From positions 3,286,001-3,350,000 of the forward strand of contig NZ_CP108549.1 in the NCBI RefSeq assembly GCF_036010325.1: a DNA stretch of 64,000 bases, read 5' to 3'. Source of the DNA: Streptomyces sp. NBC_01210. GTDB taxonomy: Bacteria; Actinomycetota; Actinomycetes; Streptomycetales; Streptomycetaceae. Position numbers and translations under genes: made by a program. Each line of letters starts with the position of its first letter. The first letter of the stretch is position 1. Below the pieces are notes generated by a model that saw only the letters and a program-made list of their open reading frames with translations, was not told the DNA's origin and did not search any database. This document shows, piece by piece, positions 8,152 to 16,993 of this stretch.

Positions 8152-10086
8152 TCAGCCGGCCGCGCCCGATTCCAGTTCCTGGGCGAGTCCGTTCGCCGTC
8201 ATCGCACCGGTCCAGATGCGCAGCCGGTCCAGGCCGCCGGGGAGGTAGTGGTCCATGGTCCCGCCGTCGGCACCGCGCCCCACGGCCAGCTCTCCCGTGC
8301 CCTGCGCCTGCGACGTGCGCCCGGCGTGCGGGTTCTCGTTCTGCGGGCTGCTGCCGATGTAGAGCTTGAGCTTGCCGGATGCGTCCGGCTCACCGGACGT
8401 GGTCGCAGCCGCGTCGTACACACCCGAGATATGGATCGGGGTATCGAATTCCGACGGTTCCATGATGTTGTCCGCCTGAACCACGACCCGCTCCGTCACC
8501 TTGCCTGCCGCGTCCACCGCGGTCTTCTCAAAGCTCCAGACGCTGACGTCCTGGTCGATCTTCCGCAGTACCAGGGCCCATGACGATTCGTCCGCGAGCC
8601 TTTGACCGGCCGCGATGGCGCGGTAACCGGATGGCTTGGCAGCCCACCCGGCACTGTCGACACGGACCCTGGCCGAGACCGTGAACGAGCCGCTCTCGTC
8701 CATCGCCGGCCCGGGCGTCGCGGCATGACCCTGAATTCCGTCGAGGACCAGCTGACGCCGCCCGGACTCGTCCGCCCGAAGCTGCGCACCCTCTGCCGAC
8801 AGAGTCAGGCCGGGCTTGGCGTAACCGCTCACGTCCTTGATCTCACTGCCAGTGGAGAGCCCGGCGTTCCAGTCCGCCACCAGCGCGGTGGCCGGCCCGC
8901 CCTCAGCCGTGAGTTCCGAAACCGCCCGTACATCCACCGGCCTGAGCGCCCGGTGCCAGACGGCTGCTTCGTCGACGTAGCCGTGGAAATAGCGCTGGTA
9001 GCTTCCGTCGTCCTTGGTCCGGCCGATCTGAAGCCCCTTGGTGGACGACCAAGGTTCGTACGCCGCAGCCTCGGCGGAGAGATTCACCGGTTGGCCCTGA
9101 GGGCGCCCGTTGACGAACAGCTGGACAGTGTCGTTCGTCTTGTCCGTGTCCCGCTTGCTGTCGAACACCCCAGTCAGATGCGTCCACACGCGGGCGGGCG
9201 GGTTCGCCGCATCACCGTAGGAGACGACGTCCGCAGTGTCGCCGTGGTCCTGGGCACCGCGGCCGAAGGCCCACTTCTTCTGCTTGGCGGAGTAGTACAG
9301 CTCGAACGTCGCGTCCTGTGACCCGGGCGCCGAGAGCACGACCTGATCGGATTTCGTTCCAGCGAGATACGCCCAGACCGAGACCGTGAACGATTCCTTG
9401 GTGTCGACCACCGGTTTGGCCGTCGCCGCGTACGCCTTCCGCTTGTCCGAGTCCGTGCTGTTCAGATCGAGCGAATAGTCACCATCACCTCGCCGCGCCC
9501 GGTCCGACCAGGTCGCCCCGCCCTTGAGCGTCGCGTCATGGCGCTTTGTGCCCTCGGTGGCGGTGTCCTTCGTGGTGGTCACCGCCGGGGCCGTCGGCCG
9601 GTCGGCAAACTGCCAGTGCCCGACCGTGCCCGACGCCGGCTTCACTTGGAACGTAAAGTACGCGGGTGCGCCCCACCGCTCGCCCCAGTCCTTGGCCTGT
9701 ACTTCCAGAACCTGAGTGCCCGCAACGGTGGGCACCACGGCGTACGGCGGCGGCTCGGCCCCGCTGACCTCCGTGGCTCCGGGCTCGGTCTGCAACCTCA
9801 CTCGGTAGCCCGCGACGTCGGTCTTCCCCGTCTCCGGATCGATGTCCACCGCGTTCGGCCGGAACGTGAACATCCCGGCCAGCCCAGGCTCGCCCTGCCC
9901 AGCGCAGTCATTCGCCGTGCACTCGGTGTACGGCCCCTCGCTGGTGATCCGGGGTGCCAGAGGCACCGGATCGTCGGCCGAATCGCTCACTGCCCCGAAG
10001 GCCGGCGTCGAAAGCACCCCCACCAGGAGCGTGGCACCCACCATCGCACCCCATGCGCGAGCGCCTCTCCATCGGTGTTCAGACAT
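8152..10086 (-). CDS. secreted protein with two LamG/concanavalin-like domains
   Basis: ATG 10086 follows GGAGGGGG at a normal distance; a longer ORF extends upstream but lacks a site. The 644-residue protein has a signal peptide (about 1-32, cut near TPAFGA). An Ig-like region follows (about 40-130, containing CTANDCAGQG). A first LamG-like jelly roll spans about 130-330 (SFTVSVWAYL, FELYYSAKQKKWAFG, GYVDEAAVWHRAL). A second spans about 360-640 (SFTVSARVRV, GGLDRLRIWTG). No catalytic domain is present, unlike many larger streptomycete LamG proteins, so the likely role is glycan or surface binding. It is divergent from the C5-epimerase gene, which may share its promoter region and biological theme. 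Confidence 0.85.
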   Translation of the reverse strand: MSEHRWRGARAWGAMVGATLLVGVLSTPAFGAVSDSADDPVPLAPRITSEGPYTECTANDCAGQGEPGLAGMFTFRPNAVDIDPETGKTDVAGYRVRLQTEPGATEVSGAEPPPYAVVPTVAGTQVLEVQAKDWGERWGAPAYFTFQVKPASGTVGHWQFADRPTAPAVTTTKDTATEGTKRHDATLKGGATWSDRARRGDGDYSLDLNSTDSDKRKAYAATAKPVVDTKESFTVSVWAYLAGTKSDQVVLSAPGSQDATFELYYSAKQKKWAFGRGAQDHGDTADVVSYGDAANPPARVWTHLTGVFDSKRDTDKTNDTVQLFVNGRPQGQPVNLSAEAAAYEPWSSTKGLQIGRTKDDGSYQRYFHGYVDEAAVWHRALRPVDVRAVSELTAEGGPATALVADWNAGLSTGSEIKDVSGYAKPGLTLSAEGAQLRADESGRRQLVLDGIQGHAATPGPAMDESGSFTVSARVRVDSAGWAAKPSGYRAIAAGQRLADESSWALVLRKIDQDVSVWSFEKTAVDAAGKVTERVVVQADNIMEPSEFDTPIHISGVYDAAATTSGEPDASGKLKLYIGSSPQNENPHAGRTSQAQGTGELAVGRGADGGTMDHYLPGGLDRLRIWTGAMTANGLAQELESGAAG

Positions 10087-10469
10087 GACGGTTTCCCCCT
10101 CCATGGGCCTCCCCAGGCCCTTCCTGGAACGGACAACTGCATGAGGTCCGTCGGCGCACCTTAGTCCCAGAAGCGGAGCTGATCGATCAGTTAATGCAGG
10201 CATGGGGTCCCGCAGCGCTTCAGCAAGCCGAGCTGGGAGAAAGCCGAGCTGGAAGACGTCGCCTCGTGGGTCGTCGGGCAACCCCTCCGCATGACCGAGC
10301 AGTTCGGCACCCATTCCGGTTGAGCACCCGCCCCGCGGGCAGCCTCGCCCAGCCCCGCTCTTCCCGATCAGGCCCACCCCTGGCGTCACGTCAGATCGGA
10401 CTACTACACGTTTGTGTACTCCTGGGCGCGCCGGCATCACGACTCCCTCATGACTCGCGTTCTTCAGTC
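10087..10469. promoter_or_regulatory. divergent promoter region between the LamG and C5-epimerase genes
   Basis: These 383 bp hold no gene I accept. They contain a perfect palindrome CTGATCGATCAG (10179-10190), two near-identical copies of aagccgagctgg just beyond it, and a second dyad TACAC-GTTT-GTGTA (10405-10418) about 50 bp before the epimerase ATG. Both dyads are operator-like. I cannot name the proteins that bind them. Confidence 0.45.
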
Positions 10470-12257
10470 ATGCCAGGACAGAGACGTGCCGACATCGGCC
10501 GCAGACGCTTCATCCGTGTGGCCGGAGGCACCGTCGCCGGTGCCGCCGTGGCGGGCGGGGGGACCTTCACCGCCATGGCCGCCGGGGTGTTCAACGCCCC
10601 CGAGGCGGACCTCTTCGGCGGGATGCCGAGGTCGCTCGCGCTGAGCCTCCCGGGGGTACCGGGCGCACCGGGCGGCGATCAGCCGCCGCCGGCGCCGCCA
10701 CCCCTGCCGCCGCTGCCGGATCAGCTCGCCGAGGGCACTCTCTCCAGGCCCGGCGCCCTGGTGGACATTCCGTACGCCGATGAGCCGGTGAACCCGCAGG
10801 CCGTCGAGAACTCCGTACCGACGGCCCTGCCGTTCCAGTTCAACAAGTCCGCCTACAGGTGCGTCACCGACCTGCCAGAGGCGCTGCGGCCGTGGCGGGA
10901 CCGTCCGACGGCCTGGGCCAATGTCACGCCCGACAACAACCACACCTATCTCGACTCCAAGGGCGTCATCCAGTACCGGCCCAACAGGACCGCGGCCGGA
11001 TACGACCAGCCCGTCACCCAGATCCAGTTCGGTCTGGGCTGTCTCACCGGCTACCGCATCGACAAGGACCCCGCCCGCAGGGCTCTGTTCCTCAAGCGCG
11101 CCAAGGCGCAGGCGGACCGTCTGATCGAGAAGCGGGTGGAGGCTCGCGGCGCCTGGTACTTCCCGTACCCCTTCAACTTCGCGCACCCGACGCACAGCGG
11201 CGTCGTCTACAAGGCGCCCTGGTACTCGGGCATGGCGCAGGGTGAGGCGATCAGTCTCTTCATCCAGCTCTCCCAGCTCCACGGGATCACCGAGGAGGAG
11301 CGCACGACCTACCGGGCGGCCGCCGACGGTGCCTTCGCCTCGATGCTGCGCGCCGACAATGCCAAGCCGTGGGCGGTGAACAGGGACAAGAACGGATACC
11401 TGTGGATCCAGGAGTACCCGATCAACGCCCCGGGCACCTCGGACTACACCTACAACGGCATGATCTTCGCCATGTTCGGGCTCTGGGACTACTTCCAGGC
11501 GACCGGCAATCCGCTGGCGGAGCAGCTGTACGACGGTTCGCTCACCACGATCCGTGATCACTTCCCCCGGCTGCGCAACGCCCGCTGGTACTCGTACTAC
11601 TGCGACACTCACCGCATTCCGGCGCCGACGTACCACCAGCACCACATCAACCTTCTGCGGCAGCTGCATTGGCAGACCGGCAGCCCCACCATCGCCAACC
11701 GGCACGACCAGCTGATCGACGACTTCCCGGCGTACGGCCTGCGCTCGGGGTCCGCCGCGGCCATCGCCGCCGGCACGCACACCCTCTACGCGCTCGACAC
11801 CCTCGGCGCGGCGGACAGCTTCGGCTGGTCCGCCTCGAAGGCCGACAGGCAGCTGGCCACGAAGAAGGTGACCTTCGCCAAGGCCACCCAGGCTCCGGTC
11901 AACGTACGGCGCCGCATCATGGGCCGCGGCATCTACTACCGGATCAACGCCGGTTCCTATGCGGGCTGGTGGATCGGCGAGGCGTTCCCGAAGGTCTTCC
12001 TGCGCGGCGAGTACGTCTCCACGACCTACCGCCCGCAGCGCAACGCGACCTTCCCCGCAGGCGTGGAGATCACCTGCGTCAAGTTCGGCGCGAACGGGAC
12101 CACCGGCTCCACCAAGACCGTGAAGTTCGCCAAGGAGTCCAACGCGCCGTTCGACCGCAGAGCCGTCGTGAACGGCAGGCCCATGGTCCGGATCACCGCC
12201 GGTGGACTGAACGGATACTGGGCACCCACCGCGCAGGTGCTCACCGACGGGCGCTGA
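10470..12257 (+). CDS. Tat-exported D-glucuronyl C5-epimerase-like protein
   Basis: The 595-residue protein is read from ATG 10470, which begins the twin-arginine signal (RRRFIRV at 11-17, then a long hydrophobic Gly/Ala stretch). The upstream site is weak. After a Pro-rich linker (about 70-85) comes a domain resembling the C-terminal catalytic domain of heparin/heparosan glucuronyl C5-epimerases (about 115-460). Supporting motifs are WYSGMAQGEAISLFIQLSQ near 255 and YPINAPGTSDYTYNGMIFA. That enzyme class inverts C5 of GlcA in a polymer to give IdoA. Residues 466-594 contain two related SH3-like beta modules (KKVTFAKATQAPVNVRR... and KTVKFAKESNAPFDRR...). Tat export implies that it folds in the cytoplasm. 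The substrate polymer is unknown. Confidence 0.82.
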   Translation: MPGQRRADIGRRRFIRVAGGTVAGAAVAGGGTFTAMAAGVFNAPEADLFGGMPRSLALSLPGVPGAPGGDQPPPAPPPLPPLPDQLAEGTLSRPGALVDIPYADEPVNPQAVENSVPTALPFQFNKSAYRCVTDLPEALRPWRDRPTAWANVTPDNNHTYLDSKGVIQYRPNRTAAGYDQPVTQIQFGLGCLTGYRIDKDPARRALFLKRAKAQADRLIEKRVEARGAWYFPYPFNFAHPTHSGVVYKAPWYSGMAQGEAISLFIQLSQLHGITEEERTTYRAAADGAFASMLRADNAKPWAVNRDKNGYLWIQEYPINAPGTSDYTYNGMIFAMFGLWDYFQATGNPLAEQLYDGSLTTIRDHFPRLRNARWYSYYCDTHRIPAPTYHQHHINLLRQLHWQTGSPTIANRHDQLIDDFPAYGLRSGSAAAIAAGTHTLYALDTLGAADSFGWSASKADRQLATKKVTFAKATQAPVNVRRRIMGRGIYYRINAGSYAGWWIGEAFPKVFLRGEYVSTTYRPQRNATFPAGVEITCVKFGANGTTGSTKTVKFAKESNAPFDRRAVVNGRPMVRITAGGLNGYWAPTAQVLTDGR

Positions 12258-12339
12258 CACCGGCCGCAGACCTGCCGCAGACTGCACACGTTCCGCGCCT
12301 CCGCAGGTAACGCTTTGGTTGCCTCGGAGGCGCTGGCCA

Positions 12340-12369
12340 TTGACGCCCGGCTGACGTGCGGCTTACTTT
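12340..12369 (+). promoter_or_regulatory. sigma-70-type promoter of csnR
   Basis: TTGACG (12340-12345), an 18-base spacer and TACTTT (12364-12369) predict transcription starting near 12376. That is just upstream of the palindromic operator. Confidence 0.65.
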
Positions 12370-12380
12370 TCCTCTCACTG

Positions 12381-12399
12381 GTTAGGAAACTTTCCTAAC
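12381..12399. promoter_or_regulatory. CsnR-box operator, perfect 9-1-9 palindrome
   Basis: GTTAGGAAA-C-TTTCCTAAC is perfectly symmetric and sits immediately downstream of the predicted start of transcription and 45 bp before the csnR start codon. It matches the palindromic element (core AGGAAA...TTTCCT) known for the ROK repressor CsnR of Streptomyces. Binding there would block the whole csn operon until chitosan-derived glucosamine oligomers arrive. Confidence 0.85.
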
Positions 12400-12443
12400 A
12401 GTGCAGCGGGGAAGTCCGCAGTCGAAAGGCAGGTGCATCCGTC

Positions 12444-13670
12444 GTGGCCGGAACCACACCCGGAACCACACCCGGAACCACACCCGGTACACCGCGCGTA
12501 CTCCGCGCCATGAACGATCGGGCCGCACTCGACCTGCTGCTCGAGCACGGGCCCCTGTCACGTACGAAGATAGGGAAACTTACCGGCCTCTCCAAGCCCA
12601 CCGCATCCCAACTGCTGGCGCGGCTCGAGTCCGCCGGGCTCGTTGTCGCCACCGGGACCACCGAAGGCCGGCCCGGGCCCAACGCCCAGCTGTACGCCGT
12701 CAACGCGCGGGCCGCCTTCGCCGGCGGGCTCGATGTGACCCCGCACCGGATCCGCGCCGCCGTCGCCGACATCACCGGCGCCACCGTCGGAGAGTTCGAG
12801 CTGCCGACCCCGGGGCGGCGAGCCGAGAGCGTCGTACGCCAGGTCACCGAGGCGCTCGACGGGGCAGTGAAGGCCGCCGGGCTCACCCGCTCCGATGTGC
12901 ACCGGCTGGTCATCGGCACACCCGGCGCCTTCGACCCGTCCACCGGGCGGCTGCGGTACGCATCCCATCTGCCCGGCTGGCACTCCCCCACCCTCCTCGA
13001 CGAACTGGCCGCGGTGCTGCCGATGCCCGTCGAGTACGAGAACGACGTCAACCTGGTCGCGGTCGCCGAACAGCGCCTGGGCGCCGCGCACGGTCTTCAG
13101 AACTTTGTGCTGCTGTGGAACGAGGAGGGGCTCGGCGCCGCCCTCGTCATCGGCGGCCGGCTGCACCGCGGCTTCACCGGTGGTGCCGGTGAGGTCGGGT
13201 TCCTGCCGGTGCCCGGCACCCCTCTGGTGCGGCAGGTGACCAAGGCGAACAGCGGTGGTTTCCAGGAACTCGCCGGTGCGCAGGCGCTGCCCCGGCTCGC
13301 GCGCGAGCTCGGTGTGGACGGCGTCCCGCACGGTCCGCACGCCGAGGTCGCCACCGAGCTGGTCTCCCGGGCCGCCGGTGCCGAATCGGGGCCGTACCGG
13401 CAGCTTCTCGACGCCTACGCGACCGGTCTCGCCACCGGTCTCGCCTCCATGGTCGCCGTACTCGACCCCGAACTCGTCGTCCTGTCCGGCGAGGTGATCG
13501 CCGCAGGCGGGGAACCTCTGCGCGCACGCGTTCAGGCAGAGCTCACCGAACTGGCCGCTTCCCGGCCCCGTCTCGTACTCGGTTCCGTACGGGAACACCC
13601 GGTCCTGCGCGGGGCGCTGGAGAGCGCCCTGGCCACCACGCGGGACGAGGTCTTCGACACCTCCCGCTGA
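12444..13670 (+). CDS. csnR: ROK-family transcriptional repressor CsnR
   Basis: This repressor controls chitosan-oligosaccharide uptake. GTG 12444 has AGGTG upstream. The N-terminus carries four consecutive GTTP/GTPR units from a 12-bp DNA repeat. A winged helix follows (about 25-80: AALDLLLEHGPLSRTKIGKL and STASQLL-like KPTASQLLARLE). The C-terminal ROK sugar-kinase fold spans about 90-400. The CxCGxxGC zinc motif usual in ROK kinases is absent, and the corresponding loop reads GEVGFLPVPGTPLV, so this copy is probably only a sensor. It is the first gene of the operon and sits behind its own operator, which implies autoregulation. Confidence 0.92.
   Translation: MAGTTPGTTPGTTPGTPRVLRAMNDRAALDLLLEHGPLSRTKIGKLTGLSKPTASQLLARLESAGLVVATGTTEGRPGPNAQLYAVNARAAFAGGLDVTPHRIRAAVADITGATVGEFELPTPGRRAESVVRQVTEALDGAVKAAGLTRSDVHRLVIGTPGAFDPSTGRLRYASHLPGWHSPTLLDELAAVLPMPVEYENDVNLVAVAEQRLGAAHGLQNFVLLWNEEGLGAALVIGGRLHRGFTGGAGEVGFLPVPGTPLVRQVTKANSGGFQELAGAQALPRLARELGVDGVPHGPHAEVATELVSRAAGAESGPYRQLLDAYATGLATGLASMVAVLDPELVVLSGEVIAAGGEPLRARVQAELTELAASRPRLVLGSVREHPVLRGALESALATTRDEVFDTSR
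12448..12483 (+). repeat. 12-bp tandem repeat in the 5' end of csnR
   Basis: ggaaccacaccc occurs three times in a row, followed by a degenerate fourth copy. It encodes the GTTP repeats. Gain or loss of a unit would keep the frame. Confidence 0.8.
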
Positions 13671-13732
13671 AAACCAGCACACCTCCCCCGTTCGACCCCA
13701 GGCCCCTCCACCCGCCACAGGGAGACACCGCC

Positions 13733-15070
13733 ATGCCCACACGCACCCGGAAGACGGCCGCCGCGCTCGCCGCGACCGCCGCGATATCCCTGTTGGCCTC
13801 GGCCTGTACGGGGTCGAACGAGAACGCGGCGACCGACGACCCCAACAAGGACGTCACGATCAACTTCTGGCACGGCTGGAGCGCGCCCGGCGAGGTGAAG
13901 GCGATCCAGGACAACGTCGCCCGGTTCGAGAAGGCGCACCCGAACATCAAGGTGAAGGTCACCGCCAACATCACCGACGCCAAGATCCAGCAGGCGCTGC
14001 GGGCCGGCGGCTCCAAGGCACCCGACGTGGTGTCCTCGTTCACCACCGACAGCGTCGGCAAGTTCTGCACCTCCGGCTCCTTCGTCGACCTCAAGCCGTT
14101 CCTGGACAAGTCGAAGATCGACCCGGCGAAGGTCTTCCCGAAGACGCTGCTCGACTACACGCAGTTCGACGGCAACCAGTGCACACTGCCGCTGCTCAAC
14201 GACGCGTACGGGCTGTACTACAACAAGGACGCCTTCAAAGCCGCCGGGATCACCGCCCCGCCGAAGACGTGGAGCGAGTTCGAGAAGGACGCCGAGAAGC
14301 TGACCAAGCCCAAGGGCGACAGCTACTCGCAGGTCGGCGTCATGCCGACCTACCACGGCTACGAGACCACCCCGATGCACTACGTCTCCCAGTGGGGACC
14401 GACGTACTTCGACGCCGCCGGCAAGTCCAACGTCGCCAAGGACCCGGCCTTCTCGAAGATGCTCACCTTCCAGAAGGGTCTGATCGACAAGCTCGGCGGC
14501 TTCCAGAAGCTGGAGAAGTACCGCAACACCTTCGGGGACGAGTGGGGCGCCAAGCACCCCTTCCACACCGGTCAGGTCGCCATGCAGCTCGACGGCGAGT
14601 GGCGGCTCGGTATGGCCAAGGAGGCGGGCGCCACGTTCGAGATCGGCACTGCGCCACTGCCCGTCGCCGACGACCAGGTCGCCGACTACGGCAAGGGCTA
14701 CCTCTCCGGCACCGTCATGGGAATCGCGGCCACCAGCCAGAAGCAGAACGCGGCGTGGGAGCTGCTGAAGTACATGACCACGGACACCGACGCGGTCGTG
14801 GCCTTCTCCAACGCGATCCACAACGTGCCGTCCACACTGGAGGCGCTCAAGTCGCCGAAGCTGAAGATCGAGCCCGGGTTCAGGACCTTCATCGAGATCG
14901 CGCAGCACCCGAAGTCGAACACCACCCCGGCGCAGGCCGACGGCGGTGCGTACCAGGTGACGTTCCAGGACTTCGGCTACCAGTACGAGAAGGGCTCCGT
15001 GAAGGATCTCAGGGCCGGCCTGGAGAAGACCGCCCAGCAGATCGACACGGACATCGCGAAGGCGAAGTAG
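13733..15070 (+). CDS. csnE: chitosan-oligosaccharide-binding lipoprotein (ABC transporter)
   Basis: The 445-residue family 1 extracellular solute-binding protein starts at ATG 13733 behind GGGAG. A lipobox LASAC places the lipidated Cys at 25. The mature part has features of carbohydrate-binding proteins (INFWHGWSAPGEVKAIQDN, LPLLNDAYGLYYNKDAFKAAGI, GQVAMQLDGEW). In the equivalent Streptomyces operon this protein captures glucosamine oligomers outside the membrane and passes them to CsnF/CsnG. It is encoded 62 bp after csnR with no separate promoter visible, so it probably depends on the csnR promoter. No dedicated ATPase is encoded here. Such systems usually borrow the shared MsiK ATPase, which is not in this window. 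Confidence 0.93.
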   Translation: MPTRTRKTAAALAATAAISLLASACTGSNENAATDDPNKDVTINFWHGWSAPGEVKAIQDNVARFEKAHPNIKVKVTANITDAKIQQALRAGGSKAPDVVSSFTTDSVGKFCTSGSFVDLKPFLDKSKIDPAKVFPKTLLDYTQFDGNQCTLPLLNDAYGLYYNKDAFKAAGITAPPKTWSEFEKDAEKLTKPKGDSYSQVGVMPTYHGYETTPMHYVSQWGPTYFDAAGKSNVAKDPAFSKMLTFQKGLIDKLGGFQKLEKYRNTFGDEWGAKHPFHTGQVAMQLDGEWRLGMAKEAGATFEIGTAPLPVADDQVADYGKGYLSGTVMGIAATSQKQNAAWELLKYMTTDTDAVVAFSNAIHNVPSTLEALKSPKLKIEPGFRTFIEIAQHPKSNTTPAQADGGAYQVTFQDFGYQYEKGSVKDLRAGLEKTAQQIDTDIAKAK

Positions 15071-15077
15071 TCCTCCC

Positions 15078-16085
15078 ATGAGCATCAGCACGAGCATGCG
15101 CACGGGGACGGGGACAGGCACGGACAGGGGCACGGGCAGGAGCACCGGCAGGCACACCCTGCGTTCGAAGCGCCGCCGGTCGGCGCTTCGGACAGCGGCC
15201 TTCATGTCGCCCTGGCTGATCGGCTTCAGCGTCTTCTTCGCCTACCCGCTGATCTCCACCGTCTACTTCTCCTTCACGAAGTACGACGGCATCCGCCCGC
15301 CCTCCTTCAACGGCCTGGACAACTGGTCGTACGTCTTCAGCGACTACCGGCTGTTCTGGCCGGCCATGCAGAACACCCTCTGGCTCGTCGTGGTCATGGT
15401 CACCTGCCGGGTCGTGTTCGGTCTCGGCATCGGACTGCTGATCACCAGGATCAAGACCGGGGCCGGGCTCTTCCGTACGCTGTTCTACCTGCCCTACCTG
15501 GCCCCACCGGTCGCGGCGACGCTCGCCTTCGTCTTCCTCCTCAACCCGGGTACGGGGCCGGTCAATTCGGTCCTCGACTCGATCGGGCTGCCGACCCCCG
15601 GCTGGTTCACCGACCCCACCTGGTCGAAGCCCGCCCTCACCTCGCTCGCCCTGTGGGGCATCGGCGACCTGATGGTGATCTTCATGGCCGCGCTGCTCGA
15701 CGTACCGAAGGAGCAGTACGAGGCGGCGGAGCTGGACGGGGCCTCGGCCCGGCAGCGGTTCCGCTTCGTGACCCTGCCGAACATCATGCCCATCGTGATG
15801 TTCGCCGTGGTCACCGGCGTGATCCAGACCATGCAGTACTACACACAGCCCCTCGTCGCGGGAAAGGTCGCCTCCGGCATCATCGGCGGCTCGGGCCAGC
15901 AGTTCGAACCCGGCTACCCCGACAAGTCCACACTGACCCTCCCCCAGCTCGTCTACGACCTCGGCTTCCAGCGCTTCGACTACGGCTCCGCGTGTGTGAT
16001 CGCGCTTGTGCTCTTCGCCCTCGCCATGGCCTTCACCGCGCTGCTGATGCGCCGCCGTGGCGGCCTCATCCAGGCAGGTGACTGA
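15078..16085 (+). CDS. csnF: ABC sugar permease CsnF
   Basis: This is a 335-residue MalF-type inner-membrane permease with about six membrane helices. The first helix is near 45-65 (MSPWLIGFSVFFAYPLIST). The cytoplasmic EAA loop that contacts the ATPase reads EQYEAAELDGASARQRF, near 215. The gene begins 7 bp after csnE. An unusual Thr/Gly/Arg-rich N-terminal tail (residues 7-30) comes from a low-complexity acggggac-like DNA stretch. A second ATG at 15096 could be the true start, since the site before 15078 is poor. It should form the translocation channel with CsnG. Confidence 0.92.
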   Translation: MSISTSMRTGTGTGTDRGTGRSTGRHTLRSKRRRSALRTAAFMSPWLIGFSVFFAYPLISTVYFSFTKYDGIRPPSFNGLDNWSYVFSDYRLFWPAMQNTLWLVVVMVTCRVVFGLGIGLLITRIKTGAGLFRTLFYLPYLAPPVAATLAFVFLLNPGTGPVNSVLDSIGLPTPGWFTDPTWSKPALTSLALWGIGDLMVIFMAALLDVPKEQYEAAELDGASARQRFRFVTLPNIMPIVMFAVVTGVIQTMQYYTQPLVAGKVASGIIGGSGQQFEPGYPDKSTLTLPQLVYDLGFQRFDYGSACVIALVLFALAMAFTALLMRRRGGLIQAGD

Positions 16086-16090
16086 CCGTC

Positions 16091-16987
16091 ATGACTCAAG
16101 TCCTGACCGCCCCCACGGCTTCCGAGGCGATCTCCCGGTCCCCCGCCGCCCGCTCCGCGCGCCGCAAGGCCCTGCTCCGGTGGGTCGCGGTGCACTCGCT
16201 GGGGATCGCGGCCGCGCTCTTCTTCGTGCTGCCGTTCGCCTTCCTCTTCCTGACGTCGGTGATGAGCGACCAGCAGGCGCTCACCCGCGATCTGTGGCCG
16301 CAGAACTGGGAGTGGAGCAACTACGCGGACGTCTGGAACACCCCGGGGTTTCTGACCTGGTGGAAGAACACTCTGCTGTACGCGGGCCTTGGCACCGTCC
16401 TCACGGTCGTCTCCTCGGTCCCGGTGGCGTACGCCCTGGCCAAGTTCCGCTTCCGTGGCCGCCAGCTGTCGCTGATGCTGGTCATCTCGATGATGATGCT
16501 GCCGCAGCAGGTCACCATCATCCCGATGTATCTGTTCTGGGCGAAGCAGTTCGACTTCTCCGGAACGCTCTGGCCGCTGATCATCCCGATGGCGTTCGGC
16601 GACGCGTTCTCGATCTTCCTGCTGCGCCAGTTCCTGCTGACCATCCCGAACGAGTATCTCGACTCGGCGAAGGTCGACGGCTGCGGTGAGTTCCGCACGC
16701 TGCTCAAGGTGGTGCTGCCGATGGCCAAACCGGGCATCGCCGCCGTCGCGCTCTTCCAGTTCTTCTACGCCTGGAACGACTACTTCGGCCCGCAGATCTA
16801 CGCCTCGGAGAACCCGGCCGCGTGGACCCTGTCGTACGGCCTGGAGTCCTTCAAGGGCGCGCACCACACCGACTGGAATCTGACCATGGCCGCGACCGTA
16901 CTGGTCATGGCCCCCGTGATCCTCGTCTTCTTCTTCGCCCAGAAGGCGTTCGTCGAGGGCGTCACACTGACCGGAGTGAAGGGCTAA
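16091..16987 (+). CDS. csnG: ABC sugar permease CsnG
   Basis: This 298-residue MalG-type permease has six predicted helices and an EAA loop (EYLDSAKVDGCGEFRTL). It begins 5 bp after csnF. Typical family stretches include LFFVLPFAFLFLTSVM at helix 1 and QQVTIIPMYLFWAKQFDFSGTLWPL. With CsnF it should carry glucosamine oligomers across the membrane, powered by an unlinked ATPase. Confidence 0.93.
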   Translation: MTQVLTAPTASEAISRSPAARSARRKALLRWVAVHSLGIAAALFFVLPFAFLFLTSVMSDQQALTRDLWPQNWEWSNYADVWNTPGFLTWWKNTLLYAGLGTVLTVVSSVPVAYALAKFRFRGRQLSLMLVISMMMLPQQVTIIPMYLFWAKQFDFSGTLWPLIIPMAFGDAFSIFLLRQFLLTIPNEYLDSAKVDGCGEFRTLLKVVLPMAKPGIAAVALFQFFYAWNDYFGPQIYASENPAAWTLSYGLESFKGAHHTDWNLTMAATVLVMAPVILVFFFAQKAFVEGVTLTGVKG

Positions 16988-16993
16988 GAACTG

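Noticed and set aside
5779..8583. 934-codon ORF on the plus strand
   Set aside because: It runs through the end of the GH84 gene, antisense to HNH, and out of frame through mscS. The real frames carry clear motifs.
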